Below the pieces are notes generated by a model. That model ran no database searches and was not told where the DNA came from. It was given only the letters and a program-made list of their open reading frames with translations. The translations under genes and the position numbers were made by a program. A DNA stretch of 64,000 nucleotides from Rhizobium sp. FY34 (GTDB taxonomy: Bacteria > Pseudomonadota > Alphaproteobacteria > Rhizobiales > Rhizobiaceae). Shown here one piece after another: positions 1 to 8,261 of the stretch. The stretch lies in assembly GCF_005222845.1 (NCBI RefSeq), contig NZ_STFZ01000011.1, forward strand, positions 523,996 through 587,995, written 5' to 3'. Each line of letters begins with the position of its first letter. Position 1 is the first letter of the stretch.

Positions 1-95
1 CGGTCTATGTTCTAGCCTTTCGGCATCAGAAGGAAGCGGGTTACTGATGCGATTGCTGGTGTTTGCGACTGTTTAGATTTCGAGGAAAGATATCA

Positions 96-623
96 ATGGC
101 GCTCACCAGCAAAATCTCCCTCTATAATAGCCAATGGCCTTTTCAATTCTCAGCCGAAGCAGAGCGGATTGCAGAATGCTTTAATTCGGAACTTAGCAGG
201 ATTCATCATGTCGGAAGCACAGCGGTTCCCGATCTTGCGGCAAAACCTGAAATAGACCTACTGGTTGAAGTGTCCGAGCATCAAAACGAGGCCATTCGCG
301 ACGCAGCCATGCGGGATCTGGGCTATATACGTGGAAGTAATCTTTCAGAAGGCCACCATTTTTTCCGTCGCGATGTTGGAGGAATTCGAACACATAAAGT
401 GCATATCTGCGTCATAGGTCATTGGCAGATTGAGCGAATGATCCGCTTTCGCGATCTTTTACGAGCTGATCCTGTTATTCGGCAGCAATATCAGGATCTG
501 AAGCTTCGGTTGGAGGCCAATAACCGGGAGGGCATTGGCGAATATCTTGCGCAGAAAGCGCCTTTTATCGATGCATTGATGGGCATTCAGGATCTCAATC
601 CAGCAACAACGCCATCTGGATGA
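96..623 (+). CDS. GrpB/UPF0157 family protein
   Basis: A 175-residue protein of the GrpB (UPF0157) family, a nucleotidyltransferase-like fold of unknown substrate. The family signature is clear at residues 37-54 (HHVGSTAVPDLAAKPEID). Translation probably begins at the ATG at 96, which has a purine-rich ribosome site (GAGGAAAGA, 82-90) six bases upstream. An earlier in-frame ATG at 63 has no such site and would add eleven unconserved residues. The 3' end overlaps the convergent acetyltransferase gene by 29 bases. It looks soluble, with no signal peptide or membrane segment. Its role cannot be inferred from context. Confidence 0.85.
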   Translation: MALTSKISLYNSQWPFQFSAEAERIAECFNSELSRIHHVGSTAVPDLAAKPEIDLLVEVSEHQNEAIRDAAMRDLGYIRGSNLSEGHHFFRRDVGGIRTHKVHICVIGHWQIERMIRFRDLLRADPVIRQQYQDLKLRLEANNREGIGEYLAQKAPFIDALMGIQDLNPATTPSG

Positions 624-1092
624 CGTCGATGAACCGCCCGTCGATTCGCACACCATCGCGCGCCACTCCTTCCGTCACGAAGCCGACCTTTTCGTAAAGT
701 GCCTTGGCGCGGAGGTTGTCGGCATAGACGTCGAGATCAATTCGGTGAAGTTTCAGCGCGCGAGCCGCTTCGATGGTCGTTGTGATCAGCCGCCGGCCAA
801 GCCCGCAGTCCCGATATCCGGGCACGATTCCCATGCCGAGCGTGCATCGATGGGCGTGAACCTCCCGCTGGTGGCGGCGAAGATCGCACCAGCCAATGAC
901 TTGCCCTTCCGCGATCGCGACGAATTGTGGATGGCCGTTGCGGATATTGTCCAACACAAAGTCACGGGTGCCATCCAGCGGAGGCGCCTCCAGAAAGGAG
1001 AGGTACCTGCGTTCACGGGCCACAATGTCGAGGGCCTTGTGAAAGCCCTCGACATGAGCTTCCCGGATCGGTTCAATCCGGATTTCCTTCAT
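595..1092 (-). CDS. GNAT-family N-acetyltransferase
   Basis: A 165-residue GNAT acetyltransferase. The acetyl-CoA pyrophosphate loop is visible at about residues 90-102 (VPGYRDCGLGRRL), followed by the usual C-terminal N-x4-ALYEKVGF element (126-138). The protein is cytoplasmic and its acceptor substrate cannot be told from sequence. Its start codon lies one base past the trpE(G) stop on the same strand, so it is very probably the distal gene of the trpE(G) transcript and under the same attenuator. Its 3' end overlaps the convergent GrpB-family gene. Confidence 0.88.
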   Translation of the reverse strand: MKEIRIEPIREAHVEGFHKALDIVARERRYLSFLEAPPLDGTRDFVLDNIRNGHPQFVAIAEGQVIGWCDLRRHQREVHAHRCTLGMGIVPGYRDCGLGRRLITTTIEAARALKLHRIDLDVYADNLRAKALYEKVGFVTEGVARDGVRIDGRFIDVIQMALLLD

Positions 1093-1093
1093 C

Positions 1094-3283
1094 TCAAGCC
1101 GCCTTTTCCTTCACCCGCCGGGCAAGCTTTTCCACGACATTCTCGATCATCCGCATGCCGGCATCGCCGCCAAGCGTCATGATCGATTCCGGGTGGAACT
1201 GTACGGCGGCCACCGGCTCGCGGGCATGTTCGATGCCCATGATCGTGCCATCCTCGCTTTCGGCGGTGATGATGAAATTCGGGTCGAGCGTGCGTGGATC
1301 GGCAAAGATCGAATGGTAGCGGCCAACCGTCACTTCGCGGCCAAGGCCTGCAAACACTTTTCCCGGCTCCAGCACGCGGATGCGCGAGGGCTTGCCATGC
1401 ATGGGAACGGCCAGATGCCGCAACTCGCCGCCATAGGCTTCCGCCAGCGCCTGAAGCCCCAGGCAGACGCCGAAGATCGGCAGGTTTCTGGCGCGCGCCG
1501 CCTTGATTGTCGCCTTGCAATCGAAATCCTTCGGATTGCCGGGTCCAGGAGACAGGACGACCAGATCCGGGTTCAGGCGATCATAGATTTCCGCCGGCAC
1601 CGGAGTGCGCACGGTGGAAACTTCCGCACCCGTCTGGCGGAAATAATTGGCGAGCGTGTGGACAAAGCTGTCCTCGTGATCGACGAGCAGGATCTTGACG
1701 CCCTCACCGACTTTCTGCACGTCACGCCCTCCCTTGGCGATATTGCCGGAACGGGCATCGCGGATCGCGGAAATCATCGCGGATGCCTTCAGCTCGGTTT
1801 CGGCCTCTTCTTCCTGCGGATCGCTGTCGTTCAGCAGGGTCGCACCGGCACGCACCTCGGCAATGCCGTCCTTGATACGGATGGTGCGCAGCGTCAGGCC
1901 GGTATTCATGTTGCCATCAAAACCGACCATGCCGATCGCACCGCCATACCAGGCGCGCGGGCTCTTCTCGTTCTTTTCGATGAAGCGCATGGCCCAGAGC
2001 TTTGGTGCTCCGGTTACGGTGACGGCCCAGGCATGCGACAGGAAGCCATCGAACGCATCCATGTCGGGGCGCAGGCGGCCCTCGATATGATCGACCGTAT
2101 GGATGAGGCGCGAATACATCTCGATCTGCCGGCGACCGATGACCTTGACCGAGCCCGGTTCGCATACACGGCTCTTGTCGTTGCGGTCAACGTCGGAGCA
2201 CATGGTCAGCTCGCTCTCGTCCTTCTTGGAATTCAGGAGCTTGAGGATCTGTTCCGAGTCGGAAATCGCATCTTCGCCGCGCTTGATCGTGCCGGAAATC
2301 GGGCAGGTTTCAATCCGCCGGCCAGAAACGCGCACGAACATTTCCGGCGAGGCGCCCACCAGATATTCCTGGTGGCCGAGATTGATGAAGAAGGAATAGG
2401 GCGACGGGTTGATCGCCTTCAGCCGGTTGGAAATCTGCGACGGCTTCGAATCGCAGCGTTCCATGAACTTCTGGCCGGGCACCACTTCGAACAGGTCTCC
2501 CCGCCGGAAGCTTTCCTTGGCCTTGACCACCAGTTCGGCATATTCGCCGGGCCGGTGATCGCCCTTCGGCGGTATCGTATTGGTCATCCGGAACGGATCC
2601 GGCGCGATGGTTTCGTCCTTGCCAACCGTCGTGTGGCCGCCGCGCGAAAAGTCATAGCGGTCGATCCAGGCCTTCGCCGCATGGTGATCGACGACAAGAA
2701 TCTCATCCGGTAGAAACAGCACCATGTCGCGCTGGTCTTGCGGGCGATGCAGCGAAAGGTCGATCGAATCGAACTGGAAGGCCAGATCGTAACCGAAGGC
2801 GCCAAACAGGCCGATGGCACTATCGGCATCCGAATGGAAGAGATCGACCACGGCGCGCAGCACGGTAAACACCGTCGGCATCTTGGACCGCTCTTCCTCG
2901 GTAAAGGCGCGGGCCGGCGCATTGACGACAAGATCCAGCCGGCGCGCGCTGCGCTCGCCAAGCGTCAGTTCGCTTTCCGATGCAAGCCGTTCGGCGATGA
3001 AATCGAGCAGCACTTCCCCGCGGCCATTGTAAGCCTCGATCCACACCTTGCGGCCAAAGGATGACAGCCCGAGCGGTGGATCGACAATGGCCGTATCCCA
3101 GCGCGTATAGCGGCCCGGATATTCGTAATTGGAAGAGAAAACAGCGCCACGGCGCTCGTCGAGCTTGTCGACATAGCTGGAAATGGCATCGGCATAAGGG
3201 GCTGGTCGGCGCTTGCGGCTGACAGCAATGCCGCCACGAGTCTCATAGACCTCAGATCCGTCGTCTTCGATGATGGTAACCAT
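1094..3283 (-). CDS. trpE(G): Anthranilate synthase, fused TrpE(G)
   Basis: Converts chorismate and glutamine to anthranilate, the first committed step of tryptophan synthesis. It is a fusion of the chorismate-binding TrpE part (about residues 1-510) and the glutamine amidotransferase TrpG part (about 525-729). The triad Cys is C607 in GVCLGLQAL and the triad His is H697 in QFHPES. The frame stays open 84 codons further upstream, but that stretch contains the leader-peptide gene and attenuator. I therefore start at the ATG at 3283, giving 729 residues, the length I recall for the Sinorhizobium meliloti enzyme. It is preceded by a trpL attenuator and followed at one base by an acetyltransferase gene. 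Confidence 0.96.
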   Translation of the reverse strand: MVTIIEDDGSEVYETRGGIAVSRKRRPAPYADAISSYVDKLDERRGAVFSSNYEYPGRYTRWDTAIVDPPLGLSSFGRKVWIEAYNGRGEVLLDFIAERLASESELTLGERSARRLDLVVNAPARAFTEEERSKMPTVFTVLRAVVDLFHSDADSAIGLFGAFGYDLAFQFDSIDLSLHRPQDQRDMVLFLPDEILVVDHHAAKAWIDRYDFSRGGHTTVGKDETIAPDPFRMTNTIPPKGDHRPGEYAELVVKAKESFRRGDLFEVVPGQKFMERCDSKPSQISNRLKAINPSPYSFFINLGHQEYLVGASPEMFVRVSGRRIETCPISGTIKRGEDAISDSEQILKLLNSKKDESELTMCSDVDRNDKSRVCEPGSVKVIGRRQIEMYSRLIHTVDHIEGRLRPDMDAFDGFLSHAWAVTVTGAPKLWAMRFIEKNEKSPRAWYGGAIGMVGFDGNMNTGLTLRTIRIKDGIAEVRAGATLLNDSDPQEEEAETELKASAMISAIRDARSGNIAKGGRDVQKVGEGVKILLVDHEDSFVHTLANYFRQTGAEVSTVRTPVPAEIYDRLNPDLVVLSPGPGNPKDFDCKATIKAARARNLPIFGVCLGLQALAEAYGGELRHLAVPMHGKPSRIRVLEPGKVFAGLGREVTVGRYHSIFADPRTLDPNFIITAESEDGTIMGIEHAREPVAAVQFHPESIMTLGGDAGMRMIENVVEKLARRVKEKAA

Positions 3284-3338
3284 GCTGCACCTCTCCACGC
3301 ATTCACTGTGAGGCCCGGTCCGGCAGCGGCTTTTCCAT

Positions 3339-3369
3339 AAAAAAGCCGCCTCGGGTTTCGGGCGGCTTC
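3339..3369 (-). terminator. trp attenuator (Rho-independent terminator)
   Basis: Read on the minus strand this is GAAGCCGCC, a ten-base loop region, GGCGGC and then a run of T, lying between the trpL stop and the trpE(G) start. It is the expected termination structure of a tryptophan attenuator: ribosome stalling at three Trp codons in trpL would favour the competing hairpin and allow readthrough into trpE(G). Confidence 0.88.
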
Positions 3370-3405
3370 GTCTTGTCTCTGGACATGACTGGTCAAGGCC
3401 GCGTG

Positions 3406-3450
3406 TTAGCGAGCCCACCACCAGATGGAAATGACCAATGACGTTTTCAT
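3406..3450 (-). CDS. trpL: trp operon leader peptide TrpL
   Basis: A 14-codon open frame, [14 protein letters not shown], with three consecutive Trp codons placed 37 bases before the attenuator stem. The SIWWWAR end matches what I recall of the S. meliloti leader peptide. The likely transcription start coincides with the A of its ATG (promoter at 3457-3485), so the message would be leaderless, as reported for S. meliloti. In that species the released leader RNA and the peptide also have trans-acting roles. Whether that holds here is inference. Confidence 0.9.
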   Translation of the reverse strand: MKTSLVISIWWWAR

Positions 3451-3456
3451 GGGATT

Positions 3457-3485
3457 TTGATAGCGCGGCAAGAAGCAGGTGGCAA
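3457..3485 (-). promoter_or_regulatory. trpL/trpE(G) promoter
   Basis: On the minus strand TTGCCA (3480-3485), a 17-base spacer, then TATCAA (3457-3462). The -10 box ends six bases before the trpL ATG, which places the start of transcription at or next to the A of that codon and explains the lack of a ribosome site before trpL. Confidence 0.75.
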
Positions 3486-3637
3486 GCCCCTTTTCCACGG
3501 CCAGATTGGCGACGCGAAGCATGTGTGCACTGCAATTAGTATTTGCATAACCAGTTTATGATTTAGTTAATCCGCATCTAAGTTCAAGCATCGACACCAC
3601 CATGCCAAGCAAGGCTGAAGCTTCCGGAGCGTAAAGC

Positions 3638-5467
3638 ATGACAATGACCCTATCCCGATTCCTGATCGCATTCGGCGTTACATTGCTGACCGGCTTTTGC
3701 CTTGCGCTCGGCATCCTGCTTTACTCGCTTCAGCAGGTGAAGATCGAAGGGCCGAAATACAAGCAGATCATCGATTCCAAAGATCTGGTGGCCGACATCC
3801 TGCCGCCGCCGATGTTTCTGGTCGAGGCCTACCTGACGGCGACAGAAACCGCCCGGCATCCGGAGGAGACGGACGCCAATATTGAAATCCTGCAAAAGCT
3901 GCAAAAGGACTTCGATACGCGCATGACGGTCTGGGCTTCCAAGGATCTGCCGGCAGATATCCGCGCCCATCTCGATACCAAGCTGAAACCAGCCACCGAT
4001 GCCTTCTGGGAACAGCTGTTCCGGCGCGCCGTGCCGCAGTTCAATCTGGCAAAAAATGATGGCCGCGACGTGAACCTTGTTCCCTTGCGCCGGGCCTATC
4101 ACCAGCAACGGGCTGCCGTACTTGAACTTGTCACCATGTCGGAGCGCTATCTGAAGGATGTCGAGGAACGCGCCCGCGAACACGACCAGACCTTCCGGCT
4201 GCTGGCTATCACCGCTTGCGCCGTGGCCATTGCCATCCTGATCGGTGGTCTTGTGCTGTTCCGGCGCCTGGCGGTGACACCCATGCGCGATATGGGCCGC
4301 TACATGAGCGCACTGACAGCTGGCGACTATCGCGCCGAAGTGCCGCATCTCAACCGTACCGACGAAGTGGGCGACATGGCCAAGGCCGTGGCGCATTTTC
4401 GCGAAACAGCCATCGAAAAAGTGCAGCTGGAGGCCAACAGCGCGCATCAGGCGCAGCAGGCAGCGACCGAGCGAAACCGCCAGCTGGCGGCGGAAATGGA
4501 GCGCGCCGCCACTCTCAACAAGGTCATCGCAGATCTTGGCGCCGGTCTCGACCGGCTCTCGCGCTTCAATATTCATGTGACGCTGGATGAGCCATTCCAA
4601 GCTGAATTCGAGGTGCTGCGCGAAAACTTCAACCGGTCACTTGCCGTTTTCCAGGAAACAATGCGGCGCGTGCTTGGCAAGGCCGACGAAATCCGTGCCA
4701 ATGCCGAAAGCCTTGAGGGCTCCGCCGACGACCTGGCGCGCCGCACCGAACAGCAAGCAGCAGCATTGGAGGAAACCGCCGCCGCTCTGGATGAAATCAC
4801 CTCGAATGTCACCGCCTCTAGCAGCCTCACACGCAGCACCCGCACGAAAAGCAACCATGCGCGAGAGAATGTCGGTCGCTCGGCCGCCGTGGTACGCGAG
4901 GCCATCGATGCCATGAGCCGCATCGAGGAAGCCTCGCAGCGCATCGGATCCATTACAGGCCTCATCGATGAAATCGCCTTCCAGACCAATCTTCTGGCAC
5001 TGAATGCCGGCGTCGAAGCCGCTCGTGCCGGCGAAGCTGGCAAAGGTTTTGCCGTGGTGGCGCAGGAAGTGCGCGCCCTTGCCCAGCGCTCGGCCAATGC
5101 AGCCAAGGAAATTAACGCCCTGATTGGCCATTCGACCCGCGAAGTGGCCGGCGGCGTGGAACTTGTCAGCCGCACCGGACAGGCGCTGGAGGAGATTGAA
5201 AGCGAAATCGCCTCGATTGCCGTTGATATCGAAACCATCGCACAGGGAACCGCCGAGCAGACGGACGTGCTGCAGGCCATCAATACCTCCGTCAACCAGA
5301 TGGACCAGATCACCCAGAAGAATGCCGCGATGGTGGAAGAGATGAATGCCGCCACCCATTCGCTGACGGACGAGGTCGGAGAGATGGTAGGCCTGGTCAG
5401 CCAGTTCGTGCGCAAGCCAATGACGGGATCGACAATGACGGGATCGACAATGACCCGCGCGGCCTGA
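3638..5467 (+). CDS. Methyl-accepting chemotaxis protein
   Basis: A 609-residue inner-membrane chemoreceptor. The order is membrane segment about 7-29, periplasmic helical sensor about 30-187, membrane segment 188-208, HAMP 209-262, then the cytoplasmic coiled-coil signalling region. The highly conserved hairpin tip is at about 443-480 (IDEIAFQTNLLALNAGVEAARAG). The ligand is unknown. The start ATG has GGAG nine bases upstream. The extreme C terminus carries two exact tandem 15-base units (5420-5449) that encode MTGST twice, and there is no CheR-docking pentapeptide of the NWETF kind. No other che genes are nearby. Confidence 0.95.
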   Translation: MTMTLSRFLIAFGVTLLTGFCLALGILLYSLQQVKIEGPKYKQIIDSKDLVADILPPPMFLVEAYLTATETARHPEETDANIEILQKLQKDFDTRMTVWASKDLPADIRAHLDTKLKPATDAFWEQLFRRAVPQFNLAKNDGRDVNLVPLRRAYHQQRAAVLELVTMSERYLKDVEERAREHDQTFRLLAITACAVAIAILIGGLVLFRRLAVTPMRDMGRYMSALTAGDYRAEVPHLNRTDEVGDMAKAVAHFRETAIEKVQLEANSAHQAQQAATERNRQLAAEMERAATLNKVIADLGAGLDRLSRFNIHVTLDEPFQAEFEVLRENFNRSLAVFQETMRRVLGKADEIRANAESLEGSADDLARRTEQQAAALEETAAALDEITSNVTASSSLTRSTRTKSNHARENVGRSAAVVREAIDAMSRIEEASQRIGSITGLIDEIAFQTNLLALNAGVEAARAGEAGKGFAVVAQEVRALAQRSANAAKEINALIGHSTREVAGGVELVSRTGQALEEIESEIASIAVDIETIAQGTAEQTDVLQAINTSVNQMDQITQKNAAMVEEMNAATHSLTDEVGEMVGLVSQFVRKPMTGSTMTGSTMTRAA

Positions 5468-5546
5468 GCGACCGCTCGATAAATCACCATGTCACCATTT
5501 GCCGCTTCGCGCGTTCTCACGATCGGGAACCTGCAAGGAGCGAAAA

Positions 5547-6413
5547 ATGATCTGTCGGGCACTGTTATGGCTGGGCGCAAGCCTGATGCTGATGAGCGTG
5601 GACCTGCCCGAAAGCGGCCCGCGCCCGGATGCAAAACCGGTAGCGGAAAGCGCTTCGCCCGAAGCGCCGAAGCCGCCGGAACCACGGCCAGCGGCTGGGG
5701 CTGGGGCTGTCGAGACACCGGCTGCCGGCGAGATTCCAATTCCGGAAGAAAAGCCCTAGACTGACAGAGAAACGCCGGCAGACGAAAAGCCTACCGAGCC
5801 GCCTGCCCCCGCTCTTCCCGCCGCTCCGGACCCTATCCCTGTCACCAAGGAAGACCCGCAGGAACTGGCAGCCTGCCTTGCCGAGCTTACGGCCATCGGC
5901 GCACGCTTTGAGGAGCGCCCGAGGATGGACAGCGACGAAAACGGCTGCGGCATCGACAGACCCATCGCGCTCACCGAAGTATTGCCGGGCATTCCTCTGT
6001 CGGACATAGGCCCGATGCGGTGCCAGACGGCCTTAACGCTTGCCCGCTGGATGAAGGAGACGGTCAATCCCACGCTGAAAATCGCCCTGCCGGAGCGGCG
6101 CATTACCGGACTTTCCAATGCCGCAAGCTATGTCTGCCGCCTGCGCAACCATGCCGAGACGGGCAAGATTTCCGAGCATGCGCGCGGCAATGCGGTCGAT
6201 ATCGCTGCCTTCACGCTCGACAATGGCGACACCATTGCCATGACGCCGAAGCAGGAGGATGCGACCCTGACCGGCGCGTTCCAGCGCACGGTCACCGCCG
6301 GTGCCTGTCTGCATTTCACCACGGTTCTGTCGCCCGGCAGCGATGCGACCCATCAGGATCACCTGCATCTCGACGTGATGGAGCGAAATGGCGGCTATCG
6401 CTACTGCCGATAA
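5547..6413 (+). pseudogene. Extensin-family (M15-like) protein split by in-frame TAG
   Basis: One reading frame runs from an ATG at 5547 (AAGGAG at 5535-5540) to TAA at 6411, interrupted only by TAG at 5757-5759. The first 70 codons give a hydrophobic leader and a Pro/Ala/Glu-rich linker. The frame stays open after the stop, the proline-rich composition continues, and the extensin-like C-terminal domain follows. That domain has the zinc-site-like pieces EHARGNAVDIAAF and HQDHLHLD of M15/VanY-type peptidases. The only later ATG, at 5925, would miss the start of the domain (the CLAELTAIG stretch). A nonsense mutation, stop readthrough or a base-call error would each explain it. An intact gene would probably encode an exported cell-wall protein of 288 residues. 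Confidence 0.72.
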
Positions 6414-6420
6414 AGAGTGG

Positions 6421-8100
6421 CTAAAACAGCCCCTCGATATAACCTGCCTCATTGAGCACGATGCGCTCGGCGCTGGGTGAGCGCGGCAGGCCAGGCATGG
6501 TCATGATGTCACCGGTGATAGCAACGACAAAGCCGGCCCCGGCCGAAAGCCGCACTTCGCGCACCGGCAGAACATGGCCGGTTGGCGCCCCGAGCAGGCT
6601 CGGATCGCTCGAGAAGGAATACTGGGTTTTGGCAATGCAGACCGGCAGATGGCCATAGCCCTCAGCCTCGAAACTCTTCAACTGCTCGCGTACCGACCGG
6701 TCGGCACTTACCTCGCCGGCCCGGTAGATCTCGCGCGCCACAGTCTCGATCTTGTCGAGAAGCGGCAGGTCGTCGGCATAAAGCGGCTGGAAATCAGCCA
6801 CACCCGAATCCGCCAGCGCCACGACCTTCTGCGCAAGTTCCTCGGTGCCGCGTGACCCTTCGGCCCAATGGCGACACAGAACCGCCTCGACACCGAGCGA
6901 TGCCGCATAGGCCTGAACGGCCGCAACTTCGGCTGCACTGTCGGAGGAGAAATGATTGATGGCAACGATCACCGGCACGCCGAATTTCTGGACATTTTCA
7001 ACATGCCGGCCAAGGTTGACGCAGCCCAAGGTGAGTGCCTCGACGTTTTCGAGGCCGAGATCGGCTTTCGCCACACCACCATTCATCTTCAAGGCCCGGA
7101 TGGTGGCAACGATCACAGCAGCCGCCGGCTTCAGCCCCGCCTTGCGGCATTTGATGTCGAAGAATTTCTCGGCTCCCAGATCGGCACCGAACCCGGCCTC
7201 GGTCACCACATAATCGGCAAGCTTCAGAGCGGCCCGCGTTGCCACGACCGAATTGCAGCCATGCGCGATATTGGCAAAGGGTCCGCCATGCACGAAGGCC
7301 GGATTGTTTTCGAGCGTCTGCACCAGGTTCGGCTGCATGGCATCCTTCAGCAGCACGGCCATGGCACCATCCGCCTTCAGGTCACGGGCAAAGACGGCGG
7401 ACTTGTCGCGCCGATAGCCGACGACGATGGCGCCCAGTCGGCGCTCCAGATCAGCCAGGTCCGATGCCAGGCAGAGGATCGCCATGATTTCGGATGCAAC
7501 AGTGATGTCAAAGCCGGTCTCGCGGGCAAAGCCGTTGGAAACGCCGCCGAGCGGGCCGACGAACTGGCGCAGCGCCCGGTCATTCATGTCCATGACGCGC
7601 CGCCAGGTGATGCGCCGCAGGTCAAGATCCAGCGCATTGCCCCAGTAGATATGGTTGTCGATCAGCGCCGACAGAAGATTGTGCGCCGAGGTGATGGCGT
7701 GAAAATCGCCGGTAAAATGCAGGTTGATGTCTTCCATCGGCACGATCTGGGCATAGCCGCCGCCCGCCGCTCCGCCCTTCACGCCAAAACACGGTCCAAG
7801 CGAGGGTTCGCGCAGGCACACCATGGCGCGCTTGCCGATGCGGTTCAGGCCATCGCCCAGTCCGACCGTGGTGGTGGTCTTGCCCTCGCCCGCAGGCGTC
7901 GGGTTGATGGCAGTCACGAGGATCAGCTTGCCATCGGGGCGATCAGCAAGGCTAGCGAGAAAGTCTGCGGCGATCTTTGCCTTGTCATGGCCATAGGGGA
8001 TGAGGCTTTGCTGCGGTATCTGCAGCACCGCGCCAATCTCCTGGATCGGCTTCTTGGCAGCTTTCCGGGCAATCTCGATATCCGATGGCACGCTTCCCAT
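6421..8100 (-). CDS. fhs: Formate--tetrahydrofolate ligase
   Basis: ATP-dependent formation of 10-formyltetrahydrofolate from formate and tetrahydrofolate, feeding one-carbon units to purines, fMet and serine. It is a cytosolic protein of 559 residues, the usual family length. The P-loop is at 68-76 (TPAGEGKTT), followed by the conserved [21 protein letters not shown] stretch. The start is the ATG at 8100 ([18 protein letters not shown]). The frame extends 49 codons upstream without family similarity. It converges on the broken extensin-family gene, leaving seven bases between the stops. Confidence 0.97.
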   Translation of the reverse strand: MGSVPSDIEIARKAAKKPIQEIGAVLQIPQQSLIPYGHDKAKIAADFLASLADRPDGKLILVTAINPTPAGEGKTTTTVGLGDGLNRIGKRAMVCLREPSLGPCFGVKGGAAGGGYAQIVPMEDINLHFTGDFHAITSAHNLLSALIDNHIYWGNALDLDLRRITWRRVMDMNDRALRQFVGPLGGVSNGFARETGFDITVASEIMAILCLASDLADLERRLGAIVVGYRRDKSAVFARDLKADGAMAVLLKDAMQPNLVQTLENNPAFVHGGPFANIAHGCNSVVATRAALKLADYVVTEAGFGADLGAEKFFDIKCRKAGLKPAAAVIVATIRALKMNGGVAKADLGLENVEALTLGCVNLGRHVENVQKFGVPVIVAINHFSSDSAAEVAAVQAYAASLGVEAVLCRHWAEGSRGTEELAQKVVALADSGVADFQPLYADDLPLLDKIETVAREIYRAGEVSADRSVREQLKSFEAEGYGHLPVCIAKTQYSFSSDPSLLGAPTGHVLPVREVRLSAGAGFVVAITGDIMTMPGLPRSPSAERIVLNEAGYIEGLF

Positions 8101-8203
8101 GTCTGTCCCCTGACTGTTCCTGCCCGCATTCACCGTTCTGCATAGACCATTGCAGGCCCTCCTGTGAACATGGGATCGACGGCAGGCAGAGGCTGCAAAC
8201 AGA

Positions 8204-8238
8204 AAAGGGGCGGCACGGAAATCCGCACCGCCCCCTTC
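8204..8238 (-). terminator. Rho-independent terminator after the heme receptor gene
   Basis: On the minus strand a GC-rich stem (AAGGGGGCGGTGCGGA paired with TCCGTGCCGCCCCTTTT) with a two-base loop ends in a short T run. It lies 24 bases past the receptor stop codon and before fhs on the same strand, so it should separate the two transcripts. Confidence 0.75.
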
Positions 8239-8261
8239 TCGCTGCATTCAAAGTCTGGAGG

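Noticed and set aside
1..95. A gene fragment at the left edge
   Set aside because: No open frame with coding character ends here. The 95 bases look like the upstream region of the GrpB-family gene.
1193..2713. 506-codon plus-strand open frame opposite trpE(G)
   Set aside because: It is antisense to a certain gene, has no recognisable domain, and follows from the GC-rich codon use of trpE(G).
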